In this document: piece after piece, positions 42,406 to 53,459 of the stretch
Layout: every line of letters starts with the position of its first letter
Position numbering within the stretch: position 1 is the stretch's first letter
Origin: Prorocentrum cordatum
Taxonomy: Eukaryota; Sar; Dinophyceae; Prorocentrales; Prorocentraceae
DNA: 64,000 nt
Assembly: GCA_963575745.1 (NCBI GenBank)
Contig: CAUYUJ010021148.1
Coordinates: 76,001-140,000 of the forward strand
Direction of reading: 5' to 3'
Made by a program: the position numbers and the translations under genes
The notes under the pieces: model-generated
The model's database searches: none
The model's input: the letters and a program-made list of their open reading frames with translations, nothing else
Told to the model about the DNA's origin: nothing

Positions 42406-42785
42406 AAACGAGAGCGCCCAAGAGCTCTCATATATCGGGGTTGCGAGCACCGTAAATTCCATAAAGAGCATGTCCGCTACGCAACACAGAGACATCGAAG
42501 GGACCTGAGGACTTTCGACTTCGTGCCTCGAGGCATGGTGGCGGAAATACAACATTTTTTGCCTGCAGTTGCTATCTTTGTCCGCACGCGGTCATTGCGT
42601 TGATTTTTCACCACCGCCAGCGCTGGTCTCCGAGTCGCTGGGCGCTTGCTGTTACAAAGGGTGCACGACATTCGCCAGTCCAATGTTCTTCTATGAAAAG
42701 CGCCCTCCCTCCCCGTCGGAGGAAGAGGGCAGCGATGCATATCCGACTCGTTCCTGCCCCTCCCTCCCAGACAAGAAGACAACAC
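42406..42785. other. Unique sequence, no gene supported
   Basis: Frames of 75-100 codons on both strands, none recognisable. Confidence 0.3.
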
Positions 42786-43140
42786 TCAGAGGAGGAAGAT
42801 GAAGAGGAGGACGGAGGTGGACTTTGTGTTATTGTTCGGTTCCTCCCCCCCCCGCCATCCTCCCCTTTCCGCCTCCCATCCTCTCTGTTCCGTGCCACGC
42901 GGGTCGGAGGAGGCGGGAGGCGCGGAGGGGGAGGAGTTGGAGGAGGAAGATTTGAAGAGGCAAAGAAATGGAGGATGAGGTGGTTGTGGAGTGGCAGGAA
43001 GAGGAGGTGAAGAGATGGAGGAGGCGGAGGACGAGGAGGAGGAGGAGGAGGAGGCGGAGGAGGAGGAAGGGAGGAGGAGGAGTCGGAGAAGGAGGAGGAG
43101 GGTGTCAAGAGATGCAGGAGGAGAAGGATGAGGAGGAGGT
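42786..43140. repeat. (GGA)n tract
   Basis: GAGGAGG-rich, with a pyrimidine interruption at about 42840-42895. Confidence 0.9.
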
Positions 43141-43204
43141 GACGGAAACCGAAGAGATGCGGAGCTTGGGAGGAATAGATAGAGGTATGATGAGACAGGT
43201 CCCG

Positions 43205-43337
43205 AAGCTAAGTGGGGATGTTGATAATTCTGATGATGATGGCCATGGTGGTGTTGATGATGATGCTGACGTTGATACTGATGATGTTGATGATGATGGT
43301 GATGCTGACGATGATGCTGACGATGAGGATGAGGATG

Positions 43338-43368
<31 letters not shown>

Positions 43369-43395
43369 AGATGCTGATGATGATGATGACGATGA

Positions 43396-43429
<34 letters not shown>

Positions 43430-43506
43430 GATGTTGATGATGATGATGCTGATGATGATGATGATGATGGTGATGGTGATGGTGATGGTGATGGTGATGG
43501 TGATGG

Positions 43507-43553
<47 letters not shown>

Positions 43554-43700
43554 ATGATGATTATGATTATGATGATGCTGGTAGTGATAATGATGATGAT
43601 GCTGATGCTGATGCTGATGCTGCTGCTGATGATGCTGATGATGATGAGGAGGAGGAGGAGGAGGAGGACCAGGAGGAGGAAGAGGAGATCGGAAGGAGCT
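43205..43700. repeat. (GAT)n microsatellite ending in (GAG)n
   Basis: About 430 bp of GATGATGGT-type triplets, then GAGGAG. The + frame reads as an Asp-rich protein of up to 339 codons (42968-43987), but both flanks are repeat or GC-rich, so I do not call it a gene. Confidence 0.95.
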
Positions 43701-44420
43701 GGTCGAGAGGAGGACGAGATGCGCCCCGTTTCACGCACCGCCCGCCTCGGCCGCCCTGCCTCGCCTGGCCAGAAGCAGGACGGGCCGCGCCGTCGCCGTC
43801 GTCAGGAGGCCTGGAGGAGGGAGGAGGCCTCGAGGAGGTAGGAGGAGAGAGGACGGACGGGGGCAGGGAGGGAGGGAGGGGAGTAGGAGGGAGGACGAGG
43901 AGGGGGGAGGTACCGAAGAAGTTTCGCAAGAGGGCGTCATTCTTTGCAGCGCCATGCCACGGCGCGGTTTTCGGTTCTTCGAAATAGGCCCCAACAATAT
44001 AGAAAATGGTCCCCCGAAACAACCATCCGCAGTGATTACACATTCAGTGCCGAGTCGTTGAGTTTTTGGGGCGCCGAAGCCCCCCCCCACACTTTGGGGC
44101 GTCTCCACGCCATGCTATGTCAGGCTTCGCGTTGATCTTCAACACCATGCTATGCCATGTAGTGCTATGCCCTGCTACGACATTCGACTGGGCGAATAAA
44201 GAGGAGATCTACGCCGTGGTAAGGGATGGAAGGGAGGGGTAGGACATCAGATATGACGCGAGCGCACCTAGCTTGTCCTCCCCCCTCCTCCCCCCCCTCA
44301 GGAAAGGGTCGGCTACCGCGCGACCGCCGGCGCGCGCGCGCGCCCCACGGGCCAGCGCGACGGCTACAGGGAACCGTGCTCGGCCGATGCAGAGGGGAGG
44401 GGGGACAACAACGAGAGGGA
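43701..44420. other. GC-rich region with purine tracts, no gene supported
   Basis: Purine-rich GGGAGG near 43860-43910. 44222-44280 is an inverted match of 52490-52545 (GGTGCGCTCGCG and GACATGCTGCC-type words). Confidence 0.35.
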
Positions 44421-44564
44421 GGTAGGCAGGGAGGGAGGAGGAGGAGGAGGAGGAGGAGGAAGAGGCATCGAGGAGGAGGCTTCGATGGGGAGGCATCGGA
44501 GAGAAGGCATCGAGGAGTAGTTAGGTGGAGGGACGAGGAGAATGAGGGGGTGCAATTGGCTGCA

Positions 44565-44660
44565 AGTGAGTAAGTCACGCAAGGTTCGCCCGTCGTTCGT
44601 CCGCCGCGCGGCTGTAGTGGGTAAGTCATGTAGGTCCAGCCCGTCGTTCGTAGCGGCCAC
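44565..44660. repeat. Two-copy repeat with CCCGTCGTTCGT
   Basis: GTAAGTCACGCAAGG then GCCCGTCGTTCGT, and again GTAAGTCATGTAGG then GCCCGTCGTTCGT, about 54 bp apart. Confidence 0.7.
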
Positions 44661-44995
44661 CACTTGGTTTGTGGGCGCGCCGTTCGTCGTTTTTCGAAGT
44701 CGTCCAGTCTGGACACTGTCCTTCCGTCATCTGTCGTCGTTCGCTCAATTGCGCGCCAGAGAACCGCCGTCGCCGGCGGACTGGCGCAACTAGGTCTGAT
44801 CCTCTACGCCCCCGACATCCCCCGCCCTCTATTGCTGTGCCTCTGGCGTTCTCTGAGGTATTTCGTCATTGTTGTTTGTGTCGTCGTTGATATCTTGTGA
44901 ACTCTTCTAAATAATATGAATCGACGTTCGACCTTTGGAAATTCTTCCTCATGGAGGTCACTGAGAGGCCTTATGGTTGGTCATTGAGGTATGTT
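44661..44995. other. Unique spacer
   Basis: No gene or repeat recognised. Confidence 0.3.
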
Positions 44996-45300
44996 GGAGG
45001 AGCTTTCGGCGTTTTCGGGGGTTGGCTTCCTGGGGCCTGTCGCGGATTTGGGGGGGTCTGGTAGGGCGTTTTGGCGGCCTCTTGGAGGTTCGTTGGGGGC
45101 ATTTCGAGGCCTTCTCGGAGGTGTGCCAAGGGCCCCCGCGGGGAATCTTGGCGCCGCCGTGGGATGTGGGATTCGAAGGCGCCTTCTGGTTCTCCCTCTT
45201 GTGGCCCTCTTGGAGACCTTTGGACCCCGAGGAGGTTGTCGGGCCGTATTGGGGTGATCTTGGAGGCCCCGGGAGGGCTCCCAGACGGGCCCTTGGGGCT
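44996..45300. repeat. Degenerate GGCCTCTTGG block
   Basis: Units such as GGCGGCCTCTTGGAGG and GGCCCTCTTGGAG. Confidence 0.65.
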
Positions 45301-45599
45301 TCTCACTCGTACTGCAATTTCCACGGAGCGTTTTTTTATCCTCAGGTTGTTCGCTCTTAAAAACCAAGTGAGTGGTATGGAGCGAAGTGTTTGTTCATTC
45401 GTCGTTCCAACCAGGTGGTTTGATTCGATTCGAGTGGTACTCGTTGTTTTTCTCATGCAGAGTGAGTCTGTATATGGTGAGATTGTTTGTCGAATTGTGA
45501 GGGGCTTACGTAATGCTGTGCTCTTCCTTGTTTGTGGGTTCAATGTGTAGAGACCCCATCCTCGAGGAGAGAGGATGGAGGAGGGAGTCTGCTGATTAC

Positions 45600-45965
45600 T
45601 ATGGTGATGAGGCTGAGGCTGAGGCTGAGGATGATGATGATCATGGTCATGTTAATGGTCCTGCTTCTGATGATGATGATGTTTGGGAATTGTTATGTTG
45701 GTGGTGATGATGAAGATGATGCTGATGGTGGCGATGACAATGATTATGGTGATGCTGATGATGCTAGTGATGGTGATGATTACGCCCACTTGTACGATAA
45801 TTAGGGTTGTATGGTGAGGATCATGGCGATGATGATTATGATCTGTATAATCATGGTGATGAAGATGTTGGTGATGCTGATGCTGAGTATGATGTTGCTG
45901 ATGGCGGTGGTGATGATGATGATGTTGATGACGATGGTGGTGGTGACGATGACGAGGAGGATGGA
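45600..45965. repeat. (GAT)n microsatellite
   Basis: GATGATGCT triplets in two stretches, interrupted near 45785-45825. Confidence 0.9.
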
Positions 45966-46086
45966 AGTCGGGCCGTGATGTTAACGTCACACATGCATTA
46001 CACCTCGATGAGAGCAGGCACGGGTGGGGAGGAGAGAGGAAGGAGACCGTCTGATCTTGTTTCCGGGGCTTCCCCGGAGAACGCTT

Positions 46087-46292
46087 CGTATATCTCGGGG
46101 GCGGAAAAGAGGGGGGTGATGACAGGGGGGGTGGATATCATGGCGTGGGCCATGATATTTCCCCAGATGTCATGGCGCTTCTTCTTATTTCATTACGTCC
46201 CTGGCCCCCCCGCTGGGCCGCGCACATGCCGATGGTCATGATTTGCACCCCCCCCTCTTGGACACCCCCCTCTTGGCCGCTCCCGAATATCG
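46087..46292. mobile_element. G-tract foldback element
   Basis: About 50-bp imperfect inverted arms. The left arm reads CGTATATCTCGGGGGCGG then AAAGAGGGGGGTGATGACAG. The right arm is its complement, ending TCTTGGCCGCTCCCGAATAT. Two G-tracts per arm, no coding capacity. Related to 47311-47505 and 35268-35413. Confidence 0.65.
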
Positions 46293-46620
46293 GGGGCCTT
46301 GGGGCCCCCAAATGGTGCGGTGGCCACGCTTCGTGTGGTGCGTCAGCGGATGCGGGGCCGTCGCACGGCCCTTCTCCGAGCAGGGTCCACTCATGGTGCG
46401 GCGGTGACGGGCCGTGCGGTGAGGTGTTCTGGGACTTCGAGGCCGTCGCACGGTCTGTTGCCGTCGCCTTCTCTATGATCCTCGTCGTGCTCCCCCCCCC
46501 CCGCACTGCCGGACGTCCTCCGAGCGGCCCCAGAGGTCCCGACCTTCCCTGGGGACAGCTTGCCGCCCACGGCATTTTGTTTGTGTACGGCCCTGGGGCC
46601 CGAAGACGGCCCCCAGGGGC
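46293..46620. other. GC-rich spacer
   Basis: A C-run lies at about 46490. GGCCGTCGCACGGCC occurs at about 46356, with a partner at about 46440. No gene supported. Confidence 0.3.
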
Positions 46621-46629
46621 CAAGATGAA

Positions 46630-46765
46630 GGAATCCTCCTCCTCCTCGTGCTCCTCCTCCTCCCCCTCCTCCTCCTCCTCCTCCTCTTCCTCATCCTCCT
46701 CCTCCTCTTCATCCTCCTCTTCCTTCTCCTCCTCCTTCTCCTCCTCCCCCGCCTCCTCCTCCTAC
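46630..46765. repeat. (CTC)n microsatellite
   Basis: TCC/CTC triplets with TCATCC steps. Confidence 0.95.
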
Positions 46766-47310
46766 CCGCGGTTGCAAGCAGTGGCGAGGCGTCCTGGCTT
46801 GCCTTTAGTCCACCGAAGAATTTTCTGAGAATCGTTTGTGGTTTGCTCGACGTGATCCTAGAACAGCTCTGGCTGACACCGTCTCGTTTTACTGCATCGG
46901 CGGTGTGTTCTACGTACGTTGCTGGTCGTGTTCTTGGAACGCCCCTTGGTTCCGAGAGCACTGCGCGCTGGGCACCTTGGAATGCTCCGGGCGGTCGTCG
47001 GGAGCGCGCGAGAGGAGGAGCGGCAGGACGGAGGGGAGGGAGGAGGGCGATAATGGGGGAGGGCGCGGAAGCGCTGGACTTTGCGGGTGCACGAGAGGGC
47101 ATGCCGCAGCGCGACGCCGCGGGGAGGAGGCGCGCCCCGGCCGGGCCCGCGCCCGCGGAGCGGCCGCCGCCTGCCCGCCCCCGCTGCCCGCCCCCCGGGC
47201 GGGCGCGCAGGGCGGGGGCGGGCCGCCGCGGGCGCGCAGGGCGGGCGCGGGGCTGCAGGCGGGGGCAGCGAGAGAGGGGGGGGCACGTGCTCGTGTTCCT
47301 GCTCATCCTT
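46766..47310 (+). other. GC-rich ORF of doubtful status
   Basis: The + frame 46648-47580 continues from the CTC tract through FLRIVCGLLDVILEQLWLTP and an Arg/Ala/Pro-rich part. All six frames are long here because GC exceeds 75% at 47000-47280. Codon bias is not convincing and no domain is recognised. Confidence 0.2.
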
Positions 47311-47505
47311 CGGGCCGGACGAAAGGGGGGGATTGGGAAAAAGGGGGGGGTACAAAATCTGCTGCATGCAGCTGGTTTCGGCCTCGCCGAGGGGCCCATT
47401 CCTCGATACATGGCTTCCTCTGGCGCCGGGAGGCGCCGGGAAAATCAGCTACGTGAGCTGATTCTCAACCCCCCCCTTTGCTATCCCCCCCTTTCGCCCG
47501 ACCCG
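47311..47505. mobile_element. G-tract foldback element
   Basis: 195 bp with arms of about 55 bp. Left arm CGGGCCGGACGAAAGGGGGG, then AAAAGGGGGGGG. Right arm CCCCCCCTTTGCTATCCCCC, then CTTTCGCCCGACCCG. The centre is GC-rich with GGCGCCGGGAGGCGCCGG. Confidence 0.7.
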
Positions 47506-47861
47506 AATCCTGGCATCGCTCGGACGTGTGCATTTTTTTTTCGGCGAGGATCCTCAAGGAGCAGTTTGCTCACCTTGTAAAAACACACACACACACATGC
47601 ACGAAGCCGAAAAATGCACAGGGAATGGACGTCCGAGCGATGGCGAGTCATCGTTTTGCCTCTCGGCGCCAGCCCTCGCCCCCCCCCTCCCCTCCCCCCA
47701 CCGTGGAGCAGGAGCAGATCTTGGCCGTCTGGGGCGCCCGTTCTGGGCATGCGGGGGGCCTCCCCCCCAGGACGCACTGATGCGCGCAGTCGCATCAAGC
47801 AGCAGAGGTCCAGAGCCAGACCTCCCCCTCCCCCCCCCGCCCCCCTTCCGCCCAGTGTTAA
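47506..47861 (+). repeat. (CA)n and dispersed repeat, partner of 5613-5805
   Basis: A (CA)n tract lies at 47582-47598. 47610-47860 repeats ACAGGGAATGGACGT, CAGATCTTGGC and CCAGACCTCCCCCTCCCCCC from 5613-5805. Confidence 0.65.
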
Positions 47862-48003
47862 GTCTGGCATGTCCCTCTACAGGAGGGATCTTCAAAAATA
47901 GTTAGTTCTTTTTTGGGGGGGGGGAAACATAATCCGGTGACGATATTTGACTATTTCTGATCATTTTGACGCGAACATCCGCCTGTAGGAGGACATGCCC
48001 GAC
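47862..48003. mobile_element. MITE-like element, family 1, copy E
   Basis: 142 bp, left end GTCTGGCATGTCCCTCTACA, right end TAGGAGGACATGCCCGAC. The flanks read TA-AG before and T-TA after the termini, so a TA duplication is possible here. A G-run interrupts the interior at 47914. Confidence 0.85.
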
Positions 48004-48410
48004 TTAGGCCCAATGTCGAAACTCCGAAAAAGAAAACGTTGCCCATCGGGTGGGGCGTGTGACGAGGACCGATCCGTTCGGGAGCGTTCTGCAGGACGCT
48101 CCCAGGGACGTTCCGGAACGCTCCGAGGTGGCCGCGGCGCCCTGGACAGCCTCCAGACCGCCAGACTTCGGATGTTCCAACCTACTGTAGCCTTGATCGC
48201 CAGAAAGAACTTCGAGCACCAAGAGAGTGCCTAAGGCGGAAGGTTCTCACGTGTCGGGTCTTGGGAGGCGACCGTCTTTCGACTTCGAAATTATGTTTGG
48301 GATTTGGTCTTTAAGTACGATGGGAGCAGCAAAACGCCAGACCTTAGTGTTTCTCGTTTTTTATCCTCACCCGAATGTATTCTCGTCCTGACTTCGTCTC
48401 CGGACAGGCT
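48004..48410. repeat. Dispersed repeat, partner of 60780-60890
   Basis: GTTCCGGAACGCTCCGAG, GGCCGCGGCGCCC and, further on, ATCCTCACCCGA and TCTCGTCC occur in the same order at 60797-60895. Confidence 0.6.
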
Positions 48411-48499
48411 CAGGGGGGGCACGCATCGGCCCCCCATCGCACATCGTTCACCGCTCGAGGCCCGGCAGCCCGCCCCCCGCCCAGGAACGTGCGGGTTCG

Positions 48500-48970
48500 C
48501 CATCGGGGGCCCCTCGCCGCTCCTCTGGGCCTCGGAGCTGGCCGGGGGTCGGAGGTGGCACAGCCCCGGCTCTGGCCAGCAGGAAAGGGAGGGGGGGGGG
48601 GGGGGGCGCGGCTCGAGGGGTCTGGTCTCGGTGCGTTCTCCCCGAGCTTGTTGCTCCTCTCTGGGGGCCGGTTTTCCACCACCCACCAGGCCACCCCAAC
48701 CCAACCCGAAGGCCTCAACTCGCCCTCCATTTCCAGTGGGGGGGGGTCGGGGAACGTTGAAAAAAACACATATGGAACCCGTACCCCCCCCCGACCCGAA
48801 ATTCGGGTCAAATTCGGGTCTTCGGGTTGGGTTGGGGTGGTCTGGTAGGTAGTCAGTCTTCGGCCCCGGGACCGTCAGAACGGATCCGGGGCGGGAAGTT
48901 GCGCAATGTGGGCCCCGGGAGGGATTCGGGGACGGATTTTGAGTGGGTCTGCTTTTTGACCTTGCTTTTT
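48500..48970 (+). repeat. Dispersed repeat, partner of 52190-52430
   Basis: Shared words in order: GAGGTGGC, GGCCAGCA, a G-run, GACCGTYMA, ACGGATCCGGG and ACSGATTTTGAGYG. Frames here are open on both strands but repeat-derived. Confidence 0.55.
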
Positions 48971-49120
48971 TCGGACCGACTTTCTCGGGGCCTTGGACCC
49001 CCAACCTCTTCGAAGCAGGAGCAGCGACAGGGCTTGGAGGCAGCGTCGGGTCAGAACCCCGAGTTGTCAGGGCGAAGGGCGGTCGTCGAAGAAGGACAGA
49101 AACTGCATGAGCACACTTTC

Positions 49121-49236
49121 TCGGAGGTCCGCGCGGGTTTCTTGGATCGGCCTTGGGCCGTCTTGGCGGCGCCTCTGGCGCCGCCCCTGGCGCGTTCTGC
49201 GTGCCAAAGCGCCGATCCAAGAAATCCGCGCGGACA
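49121..49236. mobile_element. Foldback element, GC-core family, copy 2
   Basis: Left arm TCGGAGGTCCGCGCGGGTTT then CTTGGATC, right arm GATCCAAGAAATCCGCGCGG then ACACCC. The core GGCGCCTCTGGCGCCGCCCC is followed by TGGCGCGTTCTGCGTGCCA. A (CA)n run follows. Confidence 0.8.
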
Positions 49237-49790
49237 CCCACACACACACACACACACACAACCTTTCAGAAAGTAGGTCGGAGCCCCGAGTTATCAGGGC
49301 ATCCGGGACCCACGCAAATACATCACCACCGCGGGCTGGCTTTCCGTCATAGGGGTTGATCAGATTATTGTTTCGGCGGTGGGTTGCAGGGTGCGTCAAT
49401 TCTCGCGGTAATGACTTGTCGCTTGCGCAGCGTCATTTGGACACGCGGTTGTATGCGCAAGAAACAACACATTCACGTGGTGTATAGTTCGGGGTGGTGT
49501 CTGAAATTTCGGGGGGGGGGCCATCGTTTTAATACACCACCACCATGCTGCCAAAGGTTACTCGGGAGCAGTTCTTCGCGACCGAATGCGGCCGCCATCT
49601 GCGCGCATGACCACCATAATTTTGTCATTTCCTGTAGCCGCCTGGTGGTGGTGTGTATATTTGGGCCCCGGAGGGTAGAGGGTGACTGTCGAAGAAGAAG
49701 AAGAACCGGCACTACCCCAGCACAACACCCTAACAGTTGTAAAGGTGAATCGGCGTGTGTGTGTGCCTGTGTGTGGGTGGGGGGTAAAAA
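49237..49790. other. (CA)n and unique spacer
   Basis: CA repeat to 49262, then sequence without gene signal. GGTGTGTATATTTGGGCC lies near 49650. Confidence 0.35.
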
Positions 49791-50035
49791 ATCACCACCA
49801 TCATCACCATCATCAACAGCCGCAGCATAATCATCATGAACATGTTCATCATGATCATGCTCATCATCACCATGAGCATCATCATCACCACCAGCAGCTG
49901 CATCATCCTCATCATCCTCTCAATCATCATCAACATCATCATCCCCATCATCATCACCATCACCATCCGCCGCAGCATCACCATCATCACCACCACCATC
50001 ATCATCATCCTCGTGATCATCGTCAGTATCATCCG
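49788..50035. repeat. (CAT)n microsatellite
   Basis: CATCAT/CACCAT triplets. Frames read as His-rich, Met-rich or Ile-rich runs. Confidence 0.95.
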
Positions 50036-50211
50036 TGCCAGTTTGTCTCAAGTTCGAAACACGACTCCCTGGTGCTTCGAGTTGGATCGCAGCCGATGGG
50101 GGTGATCGAAACTTGGGCACAGCTGCCCCTCGCTCTGTGTACCCCCCCCCTCTCCGACCAGCCCGGATCTCGATCCGCTCGGGGGCGCAGTGATACCGAG
50201 GAAGAGTTCTG

Positions 50212-50664
50212 ATGATAATGCCTTGGTGTTGGAGTCTGCGGATTTGTAAGACGAGCGACGCCATCGCCAAGATTAGGGCATCTCTTGTTATGGTCTCTAC
50301 TGTCTCTACACAGGTTGCTGTTCTCGCCTCGTCCACCCAAGCTGATCAGGTGGTTCTCGTCACGCGGAAAGTTAATTTAGAGAAGACAAGTGAGGCTCTG
50401 GCAGGGATTCCTAAGTGGTCGTCTCCCGCCTGCACGATGAACATGAGCGACAGCACCGGCAGCAGTGACGGGGGTGGTGTTGCTAAAAAAACGTATGTCT
50501 CAGGTTCGTCCAGCTCGCTTCGGTACCCACGACTTCTGTCCAAGAAAAAAGGCTGGTTGTGGATATGCGCTCAGTCGCATACACGCAGTTATCATCTGTG
50601 GGAATGTGTATTCACACACGCACGCATACACACACACACACACGCACACGCACACACCGTTTGA
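50212..50664 (+). other. Possible ORF, not recognised
   Basis: 150 codons opening ATGATAATGCCTTGG, with a plausible globular stretch (VSTVSTQVAVLASSTQADQ, TRKVNLEKTSEALAGIPKW), ending in a CA-repeat-derived His/Thr tail. It could be an exon of the same decayed gene as the 50.9 kb fragment. Confidence 0.25.
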
Positions 50665-50890
50665 CAGTTCGAAGGTTGCACGCGCAGCAGATTTGACTGA
50701 TTCGCGAGAACGGGAGATAATTGTCGATAAGAGGCACAGCAATCCACACGCGTGGTTCGACAGTGTCAACTTTCATCGACAGGCGAGCGAAATGCGCATC
50801 AACACACATTGTTTCCGGAAAGCCTCTTCAACACAGGTCCCTGCAGTCGAAGAACGTACATGGGATTTGCAAGACGTCGTTTTCTTACAG

Positions 50891-51167
50891 TTGAAACAAA
50901 AACAGTGAGGATTGCGCGACCTCACTAAAGCAGAGATCTCCCATGGCAGTGGAAAGAGGAACACAGATCAGTTATTTGGCAGACCATGTCAACGTGCCGT
51001 TCTCTGCCATCGAGGACGCCATCGCCAGCCTTCTCTAGGACGGGGAGATCATACAAAGGAGGGCCACCAGGCACGGATGTCCGTATGCACCCAAACTTCG
51101 TGGAAAACGCTCGTCAAAAGGAAACAAGTTTCCGAACATGACAGAGAAGGACACAAACAAGTAAGCA
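50891..51167 (+). pseudogene. Winged-helix-like fragment with in-frame TAG
   Basis: TTTCTTACAG at 50881-50890 looks like a splice acceptor. The frame through ATG 50943 reads LKQRSPMAVERGTQISYLAD, then HVNVPFSAIEDAIASLL, a TAG, then DGEIIQRRATRHGCPYAPKL and ends TAA 51165-51167. Helix, short loop, helix with a hydrophobic pattern, followed by a DGEII strand and basic wing, is typical of winged-helix domains such as those at the C-termini of RPA32 and MCM proteins. The TAG breaks it. Family assignment is a guess. Confidence 0.35.
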
Positions 51168-51179
51168 GCCGCGCAGCGG

Positions 51180-51545
51180 CACGCATTTTGCTCGCCAGAT
51201 CTGGAGGAAGAGGGGGTGGGGCGGTGGGGGCGGGGTGGGGGGTGGGGGGGCGGTTGCTGCGGAGGAGGAGTTCTCTCGTGGGGTTGGCGTTTGGGCAGCA
51301 GTTGTCCGGCCTTTCCGCGGGAGGTGCGCGTTTCGCGACGGCAGCAGCGCCGACCTCCTTGCTTCGGCTACCCACGTAAACGTTTCTGAGCAGAGCCTCC
51401 CTGCCAGCGGAGCACCCGTGGGCTTGGAACAGCCAGGTAACGGGGCACCCCAGGCATGCCCCCAAGATTGGCAACGGTCCAGAGGGCCAGCATCCATGTA
51501 ATTGCCCAAGGATCAGCGAAGTTTTTGAACTTCAGTTTGGCACAC
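51180..51545. other. G-rich then unique sequence
   Basis: GGGGTGGGG runs at 51210-51260. No gene supported. Confidence 0.3.
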
Positions 51546-51569
51546 GGACCCCCGGCGCCCTTGTCCCTA

Positions 51570-51740
51570 TCCGATCCTCCTCCTCCTCCTCCTCCTCCTC
51601 CTCCTCCCTCTTCCTCCTCGGACTCGCCCTTCTCCTTTTCCTCGTCCTCGTCGTCCTCCTCATCACCATCACCCTCGTCGTCCTCTTCCTCCTCCTCGTC
51701 CTCTTCCTCCTCGTCCTCTTCCTCCTCCTCGCCCTCTGCC
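51570..51740. repeat. (CCT)n / (CTCGTC)n tract
   Basis: CTCCTC triplets mixed with CTCGTC. The reverse strand reads as Glu/Asp- or Arg-rich. Confidence 0.9.
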
Positions 51741-52189
51741 CTCGGTGGGCGGCCAGGCCGTGCCGTCCCATGCCGGAATCCGCGGCTCGCCGCGCTGGCG
51801 TAAGTCTGTCGGGGCAAGGCGCGGCGGCACCGCCGCGCTTTGCCTCCCCGCGATCGGGGGCGCTTTGCCGTGCAGGAGAGGGACCCTCTCGGATGCCAGC
51901 CTGCAACACATCCCCATCCCAACGCTAGGCATCGACTCATCTCGGTGCCAGTCTTGAAGATCCCGTCAGCTTGCAAGGCGCATCCCTGAGACTGTCATCG
52001 TTTTGGCCTCGTGAATCTCAGGGATCGGGATCAGTTCGAGGCTGGTTACGTGAGGATGCAAGTCCTGGGAGGTTGCAGTCAGAATCTGCGCGGGTATATC
52101 CCTGGTCGCAAACTGGCCAGATCTTGTTTAGTTCGGTAAAATCCCGCGCAGCCCCGGTTAATCTTGCTTAATCTGTGCAGGAGACTTGA
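51741..52189. other. Unique spacer
   Basis: No convincing gene. GGAATCCGCGGCTCGCCGCG lies near 51775. Confidence 0.3.
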
Positions 52190-52560
52190 GCCAGCTGGGG
52201 GGGTGAGGTGGCCCAGCGCTGGTTCCGGCCAGCAAGAGGAAGGGGGGAAGAGGTTCGAGGTTTGGGGTTCGATAAAGTTACTCTGCCTCTATCAATTACG
52301 GGCGCCATGTTCGGGCCCTGAGACCGTTCAAGACGGATCCGGGATGAAGAACTGCACCAGATGGACCCTGGAAGGGGTTTGGTGACCGATTTTGAGCGCA
52401 TTTGCCCGTCTCCCCCCTCCCATCTTGACAGATTCTCTCGGGGCCCTCCTTGCTCAGACCACCCTGCTTGCTGCCTTCAAGCCGAGAGGCAACCTAGGTG
52501 CGCTCGCGCCATATCTGACATGCTGCCCGTCCCATCCACTCCTTCCCATATTCCTCTTCC
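52190..52560 (+). repeat. Dispersed repeat, partner of 48500-48970
   Basis: See 48500-48970. 52490-52545 is also an inverted match of 44222-44280. Confidence 0.55.
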
Positions 52561-52621
52561 TATATTTTTACACGCCCGGGGGGGGGGGGGGGGAAAAACC
52601 ATCACCCCCCCAAAAAAAACT

Positions 52622-53215
52622 GGACCCCCGGGATCTGGGGTTCTCGGGCTCCCTTGGACGTCCTTGGAAAAGGTCACCCAGCTTTCCGGGTCTCCACAAA
52701 CGCGTTGCCAGCAGACCCAGAGCGATCCGAGGGGTCATCAGAAAGGCTCAAGGGAGGCCCCAGACAGCACAAGAGCGCGATAGAGGGACTCAAATTGCGT
52801 CAGGACGGCCCAAAGACCCCCAAGGCACCCCAAAAAGCTTTCCAAGGGGCGTTCAAAGCACAAAAATCGTTTCGGATTTCATCAGCTTTCAAGACGGTTT
52901 CAAAGCCCCCGAGATCGCCTCAAGACGCCCCAAAAGGCCCCCAAGAAAGCTTCAAGACGGCCGAGCCGGGCCCCACGATCGCCCACGAGAGCCCCAAGAC
53001 AACCCATAATGGAACCAAGAGGCCCCCCAAGGGCTCCCAGCACAGACCCAAAAGGGCCATGGGAGGTCCCCGGAAGTGCCCAAGATGGGTCCAAAGGGGG
53101 CTCCAGCGGGCCCAAGCTCCCCAAGAAGGCCCCAAGACGGCCCATGAAGGCGCCAAAACGGTCCACGAGGGCCCCGAAAACACCCCCACGATGTTTCCGA
53201 ATGCTCGGCCCGGCC
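52622..53215 (-). repeat. Inverted copy of the 55.8-56.4 kb unit
   Basis: Read on the minus strand it matches 55845-56405: the long GGGCCGTCTTGG block followed by GACGCAATTTGAGTCCCTC, GGCCTCCCTTGAGCCTTTCT, CTCGGATCGCTCTGGGTCTG and GAGACCCGGAAA. Confidence 0.85.
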
Positions 53216-53459
53216 CGGCCGGCAACTCAGGAGGAGGATGAGGAGGAGATGAGGAGGAAGAGGATGTGGACCAGGAGAACGCGAATGAGAAAATGAAGAG
53301 ACAGGAAGAAGGAATTATACGCAAGGGGAGTGCGAAGGACGAGTGGCGAGTATCACCCAGACAGAAAACGAGGAGGGGGAGGAGGAAGAGGGAGTCGTCA
53401 GATCCGCTTCGCCCAGGTATGCTCACAACTCCCACCTCGGAAACGCTTTGCCTCGCAGT
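53216..53459. other. Purine-rich spacer
   Basis: GAGGAAGAGG-type sequence without gene signal. Confidence 0.4.

Noticed and set aside
42968-43987. 339-codon acidic ORF
   Set aside because: Its body is a GAT microsatellite and its ends are GGA or GC-rich tracts. No unique domain.
46858-49259. Long minus-strand Pro-rich ORFs (46858-47411, 48291-49259)
   Set aside because: Very high GC makes all frames open. They cross foldback elements and dispersed repeats.
49682-50212. His-rich 176-codon ORF
   Set aside because: Derived from a CAT microsatellite. The alternative frames read Met or Ile runs equally well.
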